64,000 bases of DNA from Eubacterium sp. (GTDB lineage: Bacteria > Bacillota > Clostridia > Oscillospirales > Acutalibacteraceae): the NCBI GenBank assembly GCA_017445905.1, contig JAFSRX010000068.1:1-64000 (forward strand). The letters run 5' to 3'. The position numbers were made by a program, and so were the translations under genes. The notes under the pieces are model-generated. The model made no database searches. It saw nothing but the letters and a program-made list of their open reading frames with translations, and was not told the DNA's origin. The stretch's first letter is position 1. Every line of letters starts with the position of its first letter. Shown piece by piece: positions 15,907-24,089 of the stretch.

Positions 15907-16605
15907 ATGAAGGTATTTTTAATAATACTTGCAGTTTTACTGATATTATTATTTTTAGTTCTTTCTCTCTCTGCTGAGTTTACTATTGTTTACGATAATG
16001 GCTGGAGCACAGTTATCAGAGTTTTGTTTATTGAAAAGGATATTGAACTCTCAAAGATTCTTTCCTTTGTTCTTTTTCCTGAAAAAGCCGCCGAACAGGC
16101 AAAGGCGGAAAAGCAAGAACAAAAAGAAGAAACAAAACAACAAGAGATAGAAAAAGAACCAGAAAAGAGCAAAGAGATAACTGATAAACAGTCCGAAAAG
16201 AAAGAAAAGAAGAATTATATTAGCAAGATTATTGATGAAGACGGCATTGTAGGAATTATGCTTCTTATATCAAATCTGCTTCAGACTGCAAGTTCGGCAG
16301 TAACAACTTTAATTAAAGGTTTGCATATTTACTCATTATATGTTAAAATGATTATTGGAGGCGGTGATGCCGCCGATATCGGAGAAAAATACGGTGATAT
16401 TTGCGGTTTTTATTATCCGATAAAAGGCTTCATACTCAGTTCAATGAAGGTTGATATGTATGATGATTATATTCAACCCGATTTCATTGCTCCGCGCAGT
16501 GAATATGAATTTCAGGTTATTATGAGCATCAATGTTGCTCTTTTGTTAAGAGTTCTGCTTAGAGCAGGAAGAGTATTTTTAGTTAATTTAATCAAGAATA
16601 AATAA
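15907..16605 (+). CDS. DUF2953-family membrane protein
   Basis: The 232-residue protein has one N-terminal membrane helix (about 2-22) and a short domain typical of DUF2953 proteins. A long Lys/Glu/Gln-rich insertion (about 58-108) and a C-terminal region with DAADIGEKYGDICGFYYP (about 153-170) follow. DUF2953 genes regularly precede gerW (ytfJ) in spore formers, as here (gap 16 bp). A role in the spore or envelope is likely but unproven. It starts immediately after the scpB stop, with GAGGAGG in the scpB tail as ribosome site. Confidence 0.85.
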   Translation: MKVFLIILAVLLILLFLVLSLSAEFTIVYDNGWSTVIRVLFIEKDIELSKILSFVLFPEKAAEQAKAEKQEQKEETKQQEIEKEPEKSKEITDKQSEKKEKKNYISKIIDEDGIVGIMLLISNLLQTASSAVTTLIKGLHIYSLYVKMIIGGGDAADIGEKYGDICGFYYPIKGFILSSMKVDMYDDYIQPDFIAPRSEYEFQVIMSINVALLLRVLLRAGRVFLVNLIKNK

Positions 16606-16621
16606 TGCGAGGTATAATGAT

Positions 16622-17029
16622 ATGAAAGAAACTCCGGTTAACAGAATAATGGAAAGCACACTTGAAAAAATGCGTGAAATGGTTGATGTTTCAACTATTA
16701 TCGGTGATCCTATGACAACAGGTGATACAACTCTCATCCCTGTATCAAAGGTTTCATACGGCTTCACTTCAGGTGGAACAGATCTTCCCTCAAAGCAGGG
16801 CAATGAACTCTTCGGTGGTGCAGGCGGAGGCGGAATTTCCATAACTCCCGTTGCTTTCATCGTTATTCAGAACGGCAAAGTAAGAATGATGCAGATTAAT
16901 AATTATACTTCATCTGCTGACCGTGCTATTGCAATGATTCCTGAACTTGTCGATAAGCTTACTGAACTTATCAATGATAAAAAAGAAGTAAAAGAAGAAA
17001 AAAATGAAGCGCAGGAAAAGGCTGAATAA
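16622..17029 (+). CDS. gerW: GerW/YtfJ-family sporulation protein
   Basis: The 135-residue protein matches the GerW (YtfJ) family. Markers are the N-terminal helix ending in VDVSTIIGDPM, TLIPVSKVSYGF, GGAGGGGISITPVAFIVI and a charged C-terminal helix. In Bacillus the homologue is made in the forespore and is needed for normal germination. Here it follows the DUF2953 gene by 16 bp and is the last gene before a strong terminator. No forespore-specific promoter was identified. Confidence 0.93.
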   Translation: MKETPVNRIMESTLEKMREMVDVSTIIGDPMTTGDTTLIPVSKVSYGFTSGGTDLPSKQGNELFGGAGGGGISITPVAFIVIQNGKVRMMQINNYTSSADRAIAMIPELVDKLTELINDKKEVKEEKNEAQEKAE

Positions 17030-17042
17030 TTCTTAAACTCTT

Positions 17043-17076
17043 ATCACTCACATATTATTATGTGGGTGATTTTTTT
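17043..17076 (+). terminator. Strong terminator overlapping the dacF start region
   Basis: An 11-bp stem (17043-17053 with 17060-17070, one G-U pair) and a 6-nt loop are followed by seven T's (17070-17076). Its right arm holds the GGGTG that would serve the TTG start of dacF. Confidence 0.85.
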
Positions 17077-18121
17077 GCTTAAAAAGTTTTGTTTATTGCT
17101 TTGCTTTATGCTGATTATTCCGAATAACGCTTTTGCAAGCGAAATAACTATCAGCGCTCAAAGTGCAGTTGTTATGGACGCTTATACAAAGACGGTTTTG
17201 TTCAGAAAAGAAGCTGATATTAAAAGAGCTGTTGCCTCAACAACAAAGATTATGACCTGCCTTATCGCCTGCGAAAGCAAAAGACTTAATGAAAAAGTTA
17301 AAATAACAAATGAAATGCTGCTCGGGTGTGAGGGTTCACTCATATATCTTAAAGAAGGCGATGTTATAACGCTTTATGACCTTGTGTGCGGCGCAATGAT
17401 TGCTTCCGGAAACGATGCAGCAAACGCAATAGCTTATTATCTTTCGGGCGGTATAGAAGAATTCGCAGGATTAATGAATTTGAAAGCTAAGGAATTTGGT
17501 ATGAATTCAACAGAATTTGTAACTCCTTCCGGACTTGATGAAAAGAATAATCATTCAACTGCTTTTGATATGGCTCTTCTTGCAAGCGAAGCGGTACTTA
17601 ACAAAGAGCTTTTGGAAATCGCTTCAAAGAAATCAGCTGAAATAACAATAAATAATAAGAAGCAAACTATTTATAACCATAATAAACTTCTTTCATATTC
17701 CGATGATTATATCGGCATTAAAACGGGATTTACCAAAAAAGCCGGAAGATGCCTTATCAGCGCATATAATTTCGGAGGGAGTATTATTGTTTGTGTTACT
17801 CTCTCGGCGAGTGATGACTGGAATGATCATAAAACTCTTGTAAATTTTGCAAAAAAATGTTATAAAGATATAAATCAAATGGATGTACTGAAAATAAATA
17901 CTGTCGGTGCGGACAAAAATAGTGTTGAGGGTCGCTGTGAATTAAGTGTTAAAGCGCTTGGAAAAGTTGAAGTTAAAAGATATTATTATCCCTTTGCCTA
18001 TGCGCCGATTAATAAAGGCGATAAGCTGGGAAAAGAAGAAATATATATTAATAAAAAGCTTATGAAAACAGCGGATATAACTGCGAATGAGGATGTAAAA
18101 ATATGGCAAACAATGAAATAA
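17075..18121 (+). CDS. dacF: D-alanyl-D-alanine carboxypeptidase, DacF type
   Basis: The 348-residue penicillin-binding protein (S11 family) trims the terminal D-Ala of peptidoglycan peptides. Counting from TTG 17075, active-site motifs are STTK (Ser55-Lys58), SGN (Ser111-Asn113) and KTG (216-218). The TTG start gives a clean signal peptide (LKKFCLLL to AFA, about residues 1-22); an ATG at 17060 would add MWVIF and lies in the terminator stem. A C-terminal beta-rich domain (about 270-348) is present. The end overlaps rluB by 19 bp. DacF-type enzymes act in spore cortex remodelling in Bacillus; that role is inferred from the neighbours. Confidence 0.9.
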   Translation: MLKKFCLLLCFMLIIPNNAFASEITISAQSAVVMDAYTKTVLFRKEADIKRAVASTTKIMTCLIACESKRLNEKVKITNEMLLGCEGSLIYLKEGDVITLYDLVCGAMIASGNDAANAIAYYLSGGIEEFAGLMNLKAKEFGMNSTEFVTPSGLDEKNNHSTAFDMALLASEAVLNKELLEIASKKSAEITINNKKQTIYNHNKLLSYSDDYIGIKTGFTKKAGRCLISAYNFGGSIIVCVTLSASDDWNDHKTLVNFAKKCYKDINQMDVLKINTVGADKNSVEGRCELSVKALGKVEVKRYYYPFAYAPINKGDKLGKEEIYINKKLMKTADITANEDVKIWQTMK

Positions 18122-18843
18122 GACTGCAAAAATTCTTAGCAGAGCAGGGCGTTGCTTCAAGAAGAAAAAGCGAAGAGCTCATTAAAGATGGAAGGGTTAA
18201 GGTTAACGGACACGTTGCTCAGATTGGTCAGAAAATCAACCCGAGAAAAGACCTTGTAACTGTTGGAAAACAGAAGATAACAAGCGTTAAAAACAGAAAA
18301 ATGATATATATTATGCTCCATAAACCAAGAGGATATGTAACAACTGTTTCCGATGAGCAAAACAGAAAAACCGTTATGGACTTAGTGAGTGATATCGACG
18401 AGAGAATTTATCCTGTCGGAAGACTTGATAAAGACAGCGAAGGTCTGCTTATTCTGACAAACGACGGCTCATTTACCAATGCAATGACCCATCCGTCGCA
18501 TAACTATGCAAAGGTGTATAGAGTAACAGTTCGCCCAAAGGTTAACGATGAAATTCTTTATAATCTCAGAAACGGAATTGAAATAGATGGAAAAATGACC
18601 TCTCCCTGCGAGGTAACAGTTTTAACAACTGAAGAAAACAGAGTAGTTCTTGAAATCATTCTCAAAGAGGGAAGAAACAGACAGATAAGAAAAATGTGTG
18701 AATCCCAGGGACTTGAGGTTGCAAGGCTTAAAAGAACCGCTATTGGCTCGTTAAAACTCGGAATGTTGCCCCAGGGAAAATACAGGGAGCTTTCCGAACA
18801 GGAAATTAAGCGCCTTCTGCGCTCTGCCGGTAAAAGTGAGTAA
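18103..18843 (+). CDS. rluB: 23S rRNA pseudouridine synthase, RluB family
   Basis: The 246-residue enzyme has an N-terminal S4 RNA-binding domain (about 4-60, IRLQKFLAEQGVASRRKSEE) and the RsuA/RluB-type catalytic domain. The catalytic aspartate is Asp109 in GRLDKDSEGLL, and EGRNRQIRKM lies near 190. It probably modifies U2605 of 23S rRNA. The start lies inside dacF (19-bp overlap). It closes the transcript ahead of an intrinsic terminator. Confidence 0.93.
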   Translation: MANNEIRLQKFLAEQGVASRRKSEELIKDGRVKVNGHVAQIGQKINPRKDLVTVGKQKITSVKNRKMIYIMLHKPRGYVTTVSDEQNRKTVMDLVSDIDERIYPVGRLDKDSEGLLILTNDGSFTNAMTHPSHNYAKVYRVTVRPKVNDEILYNLRNGIEIDGKMTSPCEVTVLTTEENRVVLEIILKEGRNRQIRKMCESQGLEVARLKRTAIGSLKLGMLPQGKYRELSEQEIKRLLRSAGKSE

Positions 18844-18847
18844 TCGT

Positions 18848-18879
18848 AGGGGCGGATATCATCCGCCCTTAATTTTTTT
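18848..18879 (+). terminator. Intrinsic terminator after rluB
   Basis: A perfect 8-bp GC-rich stem (18850-18857 with 18861-18868, gggcggat/atccgccc) is followed by ttaa and a seven-T run. Confidence 0.8.
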
Positions 18880-18897
18880 AAATACAACGCCGCTCCT

Positions 18898-18974
18898 GCA
18901 AATAAAAGGGGACATTCCTCTTTCAACACAGTTTTTCATATAACTGCGTTATGAGGTGTGTCCCCTTTATTTGC
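18898..18974. repeat. Long imperfect inverted repeat, MITE-like
   Basis: The outer arms 18898-18920 and 18953-18974 (gcaaataaaaggggac and its complement) pair with one bulged base and one small mismatch. The inner arms (aacacagtt/aactgcgtt) continue the fold, making one hairpin of about 77 nt. It sits between the rluB terminator and the next promoter and encodes nothing. Confidence 0.65.
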
Positions 18975-19016
18975 TTAGATTACTATATAAATAAATGTAT
19001 ATTTTATAAATAATTC

Positions 19017-19045
19017 TTGATATTGTTGTAAAATAATGTTATTAT
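19017..19045 (+). promoter_or_regulatory. Promoter of the carboxyltransferase cluster
   Basis: TTGATA (19017-19022), a 17-bp spacer and TATTAT (19040-19045) precede the first gene by 61 bp. Confidence 0.55.
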
Positions 19046-19106
19046 TAAAATAGGTAATTTTGGATATTAATATATTCCTTATAAATCCTTTAAAGGAGGA
19101 TAATAA

Positions 19107-20411
19107 ATGGAAAAAACAATTTCTCAGATGAGACTGCAAAAGCTTTTTGACGGAGGTGAATACACTCCAATTGATGCTTTTGCAAAATCTGAAGACGGTG
19201 ATGTTGAGGTTGATGCAGGCTTCGGACTTATCGGAGGTAATACTGCATATGCTTTTGCACAGAATTCCGAGAAGAACAGCGGAGCAATAACAGTTGCTCA
19301 GTGCGCTAAAATCAAAAAGATTTATGAGCTTGCTGAAAAAACAGGATGCCCCGTTGTCGGTATTTACGATTCAAACGGTGTAAAGTTGACGGAAGGTTTT
19401 GAAGTTCTAAGCGCATACGGCGAACTCGTTAAAGCTTCTGCAAGACTTTCGGGAGTTGTTCCGCAGATTTCTGTTGTTGCAGGCGCTTGCGTTGGAACAT
19501 CAGCACTCATTGCCAATATGGCTGATGTTGTTATAGCGCTTAACGATGCAGATTTCTATATAACCGCTCCGAGTGAACAGACTGTTGCTCAAAGCAGCGA
19601 AGACGGTGTTGTTGATATTGCAGTTGCAGATTTTGATGAAGCAGTATCAAAAGTTAAAGCTGTACTCTCTGTTCTCCCTTCAAACAATCTTGAAATTGCA
19701 GGTTGCTTTGAAGCGCTCGACAGTGCTGCTGTTCTGAGTTCTGATATGGATTTCAGAGAACTTGCAAATACAGTTGCAGACAGAGATTCAGTTGTTGAAT
19801 TAAAGAAGGATTACGGATGCAATGTTTTAACAGCTCTTGCGAGTGTTGGCGGTGAAGCTGTCGGAATTATTTCATTCGGAGATAAAGAGCTTTGCCCATG
19901 TTGTTCCTATAAAGCAGAAGCGCTAATTAAACTTTGCGATGCTTTCAGCATTCCGATTATAACAATAGCAAACGGTAATGGCTTTAAAAAAGGCAAAGAA
20001 GCAATGGTCTTAACTGCAATAACAAAGCTGACAAGCACATATGCATCTGCAACCTGTCCTAAAATAAGTCTGATAACAAGCGAGGCAATCGGTGGCGCAT
20101 ATATTGTTCTTGCTGGCAAGGGCGCTAATGCAGATTTAACATTTGCATGGGATAATGCAGTTGTTTCACCCCTTGAAACTGAAAGTGCCGTTGCGTTCCT
20201 TTGGGGAGAAAGACTTGCAAACGGAGAGAGCAGGGAAGACCTTGAAAAAGAATATAAAGAAACAATAGGCTCAGCATTCACTGCAGCTGCAAATGGCGCT
20301 GTTGATGATGTATTTACTCCCGATTTAACAAGAGCAAAGCTTTTTGCTGCTCTTGATATGCTCTCAGGTAAGAGAGAAACAACCCTACCGAGAAAACATT
20401 CTGTTAAGTAA
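19107..20411 (+). CDS. Carboxyl transferase (biotin-dependent, 12S/MmdA/AccD type)
   Basis: The 434-residue protein has two crotonase-fold carboxyltransferase halves: N half about 1-190 with DAGFGLIGGNTAYAFAQ, and C half about 225-430 with GIISFGDKELCPCCSY and IGGAYIVLAGKG. It should move a carboxyl group between an acyl-CoA and biotin on the carrier encoded next. At 434 residues it is shorter than the roughly 510 usual for propionyl-CoA carboxylase beta or MmdA. A strong AAAGGAGGATAA site supports ATG 19107. The neighbours are a biotin carrier and a pyruvate/oxaloacetate-type 5S subunit. Substrate specificity is not decided by sequence alone. Confidence 0.88.
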   Translation: MEKTISQMRLQKLFDGGEYTPIDAFAKSEDGDVEVDAGFGLIGGNTAYAFAQNSEKNSGAITVAQCAKIKKIYELAEKTGCPVVGIYDSNGVKLTEGFEVLSAYGELVKASARLSGVVPQISVVAGACVGTSALIANMADVVIALNDADFYITAPSEQTVAQSSEDGVVDIAVADFDEAVSKVKAVLSVLPSNNLEIAGCFEALDSAAVLSSDMDFRELANTVADRDSVVELKKDYGCNVLTALASVGGEAVGIISFGDKELCPCCSYKAEALIKLCDAFSIPIITIANGNGFKKGKEAMVLTAITKLTSTYASATCPKISLITSEAIGGAYIVLAGKGANADLTFAWDNAVVSPLETESAVAFLWGERLANGESREDLEKEYKETIGSAFTAAANGAVDDVFTPDLTRAKLFAALDMLSGKRETTLPRKHSVK

Positions 20412-20431
20412 ACTATTGGAGGATTAATATA

Positions 20432-20827
20432 ATGAAAAACTATACTATCTATGTAAACGGAACACCTTATAATGTATCAGTTGAAGAGGGTGGCTCAGCA
20501 CCTGCAGCAGCCCCCGTTGCAGCAGCTCTTGCTCCTCAGGCAGCACCTGCTCCGGCAGCAGCACCTGTTGTTGAAGAAGCTCCTGCTCCTGCAGCTCCTC
20601 AGGGCTCAGTTGGAAGCGTTTCAGTTGATGCTCCGATGCCCGGAAACATACTCGACATTAAAGTATCATCAGGTGCATCCGTAAATAAGGGCGACGTTCT
20701 TGTTGTTCTTGAAGCAATGAAAATGGAAAATGATATTGTTGCTCCTCAAAACGGAACTATTGCAACTATCAACGTTGCAAAGGGAGATACCGTTGAGGCT
20801 GGCGCAACCCTTATAACAATGAATTAA
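20432..20827 (+). CDS. Biotin carboxyl carrier protein (1.3S type)
   Basis: The 131-residue protein has a short beta-rich N-terminus (about 1-20), an Ala/Pro-rich flexible linker (about 24-62) and a biotinyl domain (about 63-131). Biotin is attached to Lys97 in the EAMKMEN motif. It carries carboxyl groups between the acyl-CoA carboxyltransferase encoded before it and the 5S-type subunit encoded after it. Gaps are 20 and 12 bp, each with a good ribosome site. Confidence 0.95.
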   Translation: MKNYTIYVNGTPYNVSVEEGGSAPAAAPVAAALAPQAAPAPAAAPVVEEAPAPAAPQGSVGSVSVDAPMPGNILDIKVSSGASVNKGDVLVVLEAMKMENDIVAPQNGTIATINVAKGDTVEAGATLITMN

Positions 20828-20839
20828 GAGGTAATATAA

Positions 20840-22237
20840 ATGGCTAAAATCGCAATTACCGAAACAGTTCTGCGTGATGCTCATCAGTCTTTGCTTGCAA
20901 CAAGAATGAGAACGGATGAGTTCGTTGATATTCTCGAAAAAATGGATAAAATCGGCTACCATTCTCTTGAATGTTGGGGCGGTGCAACCTTTGATTCCTG
21001 CCTTCGCTTCCTTGATGAAGACCCATGGGAAAGGCTAAGATTAATCCGTGAAAAATGTCCGAACACAAAGCTTCAGATGCTTTTCAGAGGTCAGAATATG
21101 CTCGGCTACCGTCATTATTCCGACGAGATTGTTGACTATTTTGTAAAAAAGAGTATTGATAACGGTATTGATATTATGCGTATATTTGATGCGCTTAACG
21201 ATGTTCGTAATCTTCAGACTGCAATCAACTCGGCAAATAAATACGGCGGTCATGTTCAGGCTGCTATTTCATATACAACAGGACCTGTTTTTGATATTGA
21301 GTATTATTGCAATTATGCAAAACAGCTTGAAGAGGCTGGCGCTTCATCAATCTGTATTAAGGATATGGCAGGTCTTTTGACTCCATATGGAACATATGAC
21401 CTTGTTAAAGCGCTTAAAGAAACAGTTAAGATTCCGATTCAGCTTCATTCACACTATACTTCGGGTCTTGCTTCAATGGTTCATTTAAAGGGCATAGAGG
21501 CAGGTGTTGACGCTATTGATACCGCTATTTCTCCTCTTGCACTTGGAACAAGCCATCCTGCAACCGAATCAATGGTTGCTGCTCTTTCAGGCTCTGAGTA
21601 TGATACAGGACTTAACCTAAAAGCTCTCAGCGAGATCAGAGATTTCTTTGTTCCGTTAAGACAGAAATATATCGAAAGCGGACTTCTTGATCCAAAGATG
21701 CTCAGCGTTGACGCAAATACTCTTCTATATCAAGTTCCGGGTGGAATGCTTTCCAATCTTAACAGCCAGCTCAAGCAAGCGGGGAAGGAAGACCAGCTTG
21801 AAGAAGTTCTTGCAGAGGTTCCGAGAGTTCGTAAAGATTCCGGCTATCCGCCACTTGTTACTCCAACATCTCAGATTGTTGGCACCCAGGCAGTTTTCAA
21901 TGTTATAATGGGTGAAAGATATAAGATGGTAACAAAAGAATTCAAGGATATGGTTGCAGGTAAATATGGCAAAACACCTTGTGAAATTGATCCTGAATTC
22001 AGAAAGAAGATTGTTGGCGACGATGATATTATTGACTGCCGTCCTGCAGATTTGTTAACTGACACCGTTGAGCAGTTCAGAAACGAAATACTCGAATTCT
22101 GTGAGTCAGATGAAGATGTTCTCTCATATGCTCAGTTTGGAAATGTTGCAGTTAAGTACTTCGAAAAGAGAAGGGATAAAAAATATTCCCTTGATTCAAA
22201 GCACGATGATATTGAAAACAAAATTCATCCGGTTTGA
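20840..22237 (+). CDS. oadA: Oxaloacetate decarboxylase alpha / transcarboxylase 5S subunit
   Basis: The 465-residue protein has the DRE-TIM/HMGL-like barrel (about 1-300) and the C-terminal PYC_OADA helical domain. Hallmarks are ETVLRDAHQSLLATRM with the metal-binding Asp, the catalytic-lysine segment SICIKDMAGLLTPY, and HSHYTSGLA with the metal-binding histidines. It exchanges a carboxyl group between biotin and pyruvate/oxaloacetate. Unlike OadA of sodium pumps it has no fused biotin domain, because a separate carrier is encoded upstream. No OadB or OadG membrane subunit is adjacent. Confidence 0.94.
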   Translation: MAKIAITETVLRDAHQSLLATRMRTDEFVDILEKMDKIGYHSLECWGGATFDSCLRFLDEDPWERLRLIREKCPNTKLQMLFRGQNMLGYRHYSDEIVDYFVKKSIDNGIDIMRIFDALNDVRNLQTAINSANKYGGHVQAAISYTTGPVFDIEYYCNYAKQLEEAGASSICIKDMAGLLTPYGTYDLVKALKETVKIPIQLHSHYTSGLASMVHLKGIEAGVDAIDTAISPLALGTSHPATESMVAALSGSEYDTGLNLKALSEIRDFFVPLRQKYIESGLLDPKMLSVDANTLLYQVPGGMLSNLNSQLKQAGKEDQLEEVLAEVPRVRKDSGYPPLVTPTSQIVGTQAVFNVIMGERYKMVTKEFKDMVAGKYGKTPCEIDPEFRKKIVGDDDIIDCRPADLLTDTVEQFRNEILEFCESDEDVLSYAQFGNVAVKYFEKRRDKKYSLDSKHDDIENKIHPV

Positions 22238-22899
22238 TGAAAAGGTGAGTTTTATGTTACTCCAATTATTTAATAATTATTATGAAAGTTTAATAATGTA
22301 ATATCTTTGATGATTTTTTTATAAATTAATCTTTTATATGAAAGATTTGTTTAAGAACTAGTTAATAAAGATTAAAGCAAATTTATAAATTTTTTGTTGA
22401 GATTTATAATACTTATTTTTTTAATGTGTTTTGTTTTAACAATTTAATTAACTGCCCTAAAAATATATTAATGATTTTTTGTATGCTAGCAACTTAATAT
22501 CTTTTGAAATGTTGCTTTGGTTTGTGCGGTTTTTAGTATTTAAGTTGTGCATAGAATGATCTATTATGGCAAAAGTTGTTTATTTACATAATAGCAATCA
22601 AAGAACATTGTGTTGTTGATTATCAACGATCGGGGTATATAGTTTATTTTATTAAGATAATTCCTGTTGTAACCTGGAATAATTTGATATTGTGCAACCG
22701 GCTAAATATTTAAATAATAGTTTGATAAAGCGAATTAGTAATAAACAACATTATCATTTGTTCATATTATAAATATTGTTTATTAGTTTTACATTTCTTT
22801 TTCTCAATCGATTTCTGCTACAAGAATCTTGATTTTGAGATTTATTATTTTATATTATTAGTTAAAGGTTTACAAAGTAATAATTGAGGAGATTATGAT
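22238..22899. other. AT-rich intergenic region without recognised gene
   Basis: This 662-bp stretch is markedly more AT-rich than its surroundings and has no convincing protein or RNA gene. A possible promoter for the next gene is TTGTTC (22758-22763), 17 bp, TATTAG (22781-22786). A 13-base palindrome, gttgat-t-atcaac (22615-22627), is the only other notable element. A 15-codon frame at 22254 with an AAAGGTGAG site is probably chance. No clear terminator follows the carboxyltransferase cluster. Confidence 0.5.
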
Positions 22900-23985
22900 A
22901 TGAGTTCATTTCTAACTGAAGTTCTTCCTGTAAAAATAGATAGATTCTCAAATGAATTGAGATTGGGTGTAAGAAGATTCTATTTACGCAAACAGTTGAA
23001 GGACAAATATGGAAAGCACAAAAATGCAATAACAAAAGAGCAACGTAAAGCTGCTAAAGAATATTGGAGCAGATACACTAAACATTTTTCTCCCCTTTGG
23101 CACGAATTACTTACATACAAGACTGGAGTTTTTGATATTAAATATGTTCCTGTAGATATTCAATACACTGAGATCGAAACCAGACTGAATGATTGGCAGT
23201 CCGCTCACGGAATTGATAATAAAAACAATTACAGTATGTATTTTAAAGATGTTAAGCATCCGATATCTGTTTTTAGAAAAACTCGTGGGATTTATCATGC
23301 AGATGATTATTCGATAATATCAAAGGAACAGGCAATTTCAAAATGCATTGAATGTGGAAATGTTATTTTTAAAGTTGCTTTGGAATCAGGCAAAGGCGGA
23401 GGCATATTTTTCTGGAAAGCGGAAGAGGGATTAGGTGCATTAAGAGATTTAATGGAAAAACTACCTGATGAAACCAATGCTCAAGAGTATGTTCAACAAC
23501 ATGAAGATATGGCAAGAATGAATCCTTCATCATGCAACACTATTCGAATTGTTTCTTATGCAAACGAAAACGGAATAAGAATTCTCAGATCATATTTTCA
23601 AGTTGGAACAAGTGAAAAAGCCAGAATGGGTCAAGTTGCTTTTGGTGGTATTTGCGTTAGTGTTCACGAGGACGGAACTCTATATCCTATCGGTTATGAT
23701 GTTAATTATGATGGACATAAGGAACATCCGTGTGGAATTGCATTTGATGGATACAAATTGCCATCGTTTGATAAGGTATGTGAAGCGGCAATAAAATGCC
23801 ATGAGAAAATGGGGGATTTCAGACTTATATCATGGGATTTTACGGTTGGAAAGGATGGAGAGCCTATATTTATTGAAATGAATATCAAGTATGGCGGAAC
23901 CATGTATCATCAGTTAAGTAGTGGGGGATTTTTTGGCGAAAGAACTGATGAATATTTGAATGAAATTTATGGATTAAGAAGTTGA
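22900..23985 (+). CDS. Sugar-transfer-associated ATP-grasp protein
   Basis: The 361-residue protein resembles the ATP-grasp family associated with sugar transferases (ATPgrasp_ST type). The N-terminal part (about 1-110) is helical and basic. ATP-grasp elements follow: VIFKVALESGKGGG (glycine-rich loop, about 164-177), EYVQQH (hinge region), SCNTIRIVS, and WDFTVGKDGEPIFIEMNIKYGG near 310-331, where the metal-binding Glu/Asn residues sit. Such enzymes probably ligate a carboxylate to an amine during envelope or exopolysaccharide synthesis. No glycosyltransferases flank it, so the context gives no substrate. GAGGAGA precedes ATG 22900 and a terminator follows. Confidence 0.85.
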   Translation: MSSFLTEVLPVKIDRFSNELRLGVRRFYLRKQLKDKYGKHKNAITKEQRKAAKEYWSRYTKHFSPLWHELLTYKTGVFDIKYVPVDIQYTEIETRLNDWQSAHGIDNKNNYSMYFKDVKHPISVFRKTRGIYHADDYSIISKEQAISKCIECGNVIFKVALESGKGGGIFFWKAEEGLGALRDLMEKLPDETNAQEYVQQHEDMARMNPSSCNTIRIVSYANENGIRILRSYFQVGTSEKARMGQVAFGGICVSVHEDGTLYPIGYDVNYDGHKEHPCGIAFDGYKLPSFDKVCEAAIKCHEKMGDFRLISWDFTVGKDGEPIFIEMNIKYGGTMYHQLSSGGFFGERTDEYLNEIYGLRS

Positions 23986-23988
23986 CTT

Positions 23989-24025
23989 AACTAAGACGGA
24001 ATGCAATATTTCGTCTTAGTTTTTT
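23989..24025 (+). terminator. Intrinsic terminator after the ATP-grasp gene
   Basis: A 10-bp perfect stem (23989-23998 with 24012-24021), extended by two more pairs, leads into a T-run at 24020-24025. Confidence 0.85.
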
Positions 24026-24026
24026 A

Positions 24027-24055
24027 TTGACGTTTTTCTGTTATACTGCTATAAT
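24027..24055 (+). promoter_or_regulatory. Consensus promoter of the GNAT gene
   Basis: TTGACG (24027-24032), a 17-bp spacer and a perfect TATAAT (24050-24055) lie directly behind the preceding terminator. Confidence 0.8.
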
Positions 24056-24089
24056 TATTAGATAGAACCAAATCTTAAGGAGTTATTAT

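Noticed and set aside
22254..22301. 15-residue peptide frame with an AAAGGTGAG site after oadA
   Set aside because: Very short, AT-rich, without a terminator or promoter of its own; likely chance.
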